The notes under the pieces are model-generated. The model did no database searches. It had not been told where the DNA came from and saw only the letters and a program-made list of their open reading frames with translations. A DNA stretch of 64,000 nucleotides from Polyangiaceae bacterium (GTDB taxonomy: Bacteria; Myxococcota_A; Polyangia; Polyangiales; Polyangiaceae): the NCBI GenBank assembly GCA_041389725.1, contig JAWKRG010000006.1:372001-436000 (forward strand), written 5' to 3'. A program made the translations under genes and the position numbers. How positions within the stretch are numbered: the first letter of the stretch is position 1; each line of letters starts with the position of its first letter. Below, in pieces: positions 63,782 through 64,000 of this stretch.

Positions 63782-64000
63782 ATGTCGGACTCGCTCAGCG
63801 CAGGACAGCGCAGCAAGATTCGTCGGCTCAGCCAGCCGAAGGAGCTCTCTCCCGATGAAGAGGGTGGCGAGCTCAACATCGTGCCGTTCCTCGACATCAT
63901 CGTGAACATCTTGATCTTCGTGTTGGCCACCGTGGCGGTGACCTTCACGGCGACCATCGACACGCAGCCGCCTGCCAGCAAGTCGAGTGGCGTGCGCCAG
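63782..64000 (+). CDS. ExbD/TolR-type protein (5' part, runs off the window)
   Basis: The first 73 codons read MSDSLSAGQRSKIRRLSQPK, ELSPDEEGGELNIVPFLDII and VNILIFVLATVAVTFTATID. This is an ExbD/TolR TM helix with the proton-path Asp (PFLD). It lies 25 bp after the TolQ/ExbB-like gene. The gene continues past 64000. Confidence 0.88.
   Translation, partial: MSDSLSAGQRSKIRRLSQPKELSPDEEGGELNIVPFLDIIVNILIFVLATVAVTFTATIDTQPPASKSSGVRQ

Overview
The window is high-GC, densely packed bacterial chromosome. It most resembles a myxobacterium (Polyangia/Myxococcia-type delta-proteobacterium). The evidence is membrane-anchored Ser/Thr kinases with HRDxSPHN or HRDLKPEN loops, an AgmX/GltJ-like zinc-ribbon–GYF–TM–TonB-C protein, a TolQ-TolR-TolR set like the AglRQS gliding motor, many Asp/Ala/Gly-rich lipoproteins and Cys-rich secreted repeats. 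No transposon, prophage, tRNA or CRISPR array was seen. The only structural RNA is RNase P RNA. The organism is inferred; the sequence carries no taxonomic marker that names it.

Layout. 1-5.5 kb: start of hisF, then a zinc-ribbon membrane protein, a Ser/Thr kinase and a beta-propeller protein in overlapping order. 5.5-9.2 kb: a reverse-strand set of envelope proteins (barrel-like protein, lipoprotein, S41-like PDZ protein). 9.4-13.1 kb: a three-gene operon in which a short lipoprotein with five Cys/Asp/Pro repeats lies between a SPASM radical SAM enzyme and a B12-binding radical SAM enzyme fused to a PIMT-type methyltransferase. I read this as a modified-lipoprotein (RiPP-like) system. 13.3-18.5 kb: unknown gene, A-type Fe-S carrier, RpoH-type sigma factor, rnpB, AgmX/GltJ-like protein. 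18.7-26 kb: a GspE-N/receiver/TPR protein divergent from a five-gene run: NtrC-type regulator, zinc peptidase, ATP-grasp ligase, queA, tgt. 26-34.3 kb: surface lipoproteins, including a ferritin-like one and a lipase-like one, and a second Ser/Thr kinase. 34.7-37.6 kb: korAB. 38-41 kb: meaB and ethylmalonyl-CoA mutase. 41.8-44.1 kb: a second B12-radical SAM enzyme, here fused in one frame to a lipoprotein signal and four 18-residue Asp/Pro repeats. 45.2-47.8 kb: clpS-clpA. 47.9-53.9 kb: thiolase, crotonyl-CoA carboxylase/reductase, methylsuccinyl-CoA dehydrogenase, mesaconyl-CoA hydratase. 54-59.5 kb: GYF protein, fused hydantoinase/oxoprolinase, ABC ATPase. 59.5-64 kb: two divergent ExbB/ExbD (TolQ/TolR) type motor gene sets.

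How the genes work together. The thiolase, Ccr, Ecm, MeaB, Mcd and Mch genes supply most of the ethylmalonyl-CoA pathway for acetyl-CoA assimilation, and KorAB links it to 2-oxoacid/ferredoxin chemistry. ClpS and ClpA form an N-degron unfoldase unit. The two radical SAM/repeat loci share a repeat grammar (Pro-x-Asp-Ala-Gly-x-Asp). One has enzyme and substrate as separate genes and the other as a single fused protein, which supports the view that the repeats are the enzymes' substrate. Four copies of an inverted CTTCCG-rich intergenic repeat lie at gene ends, three of them between convergent genes.
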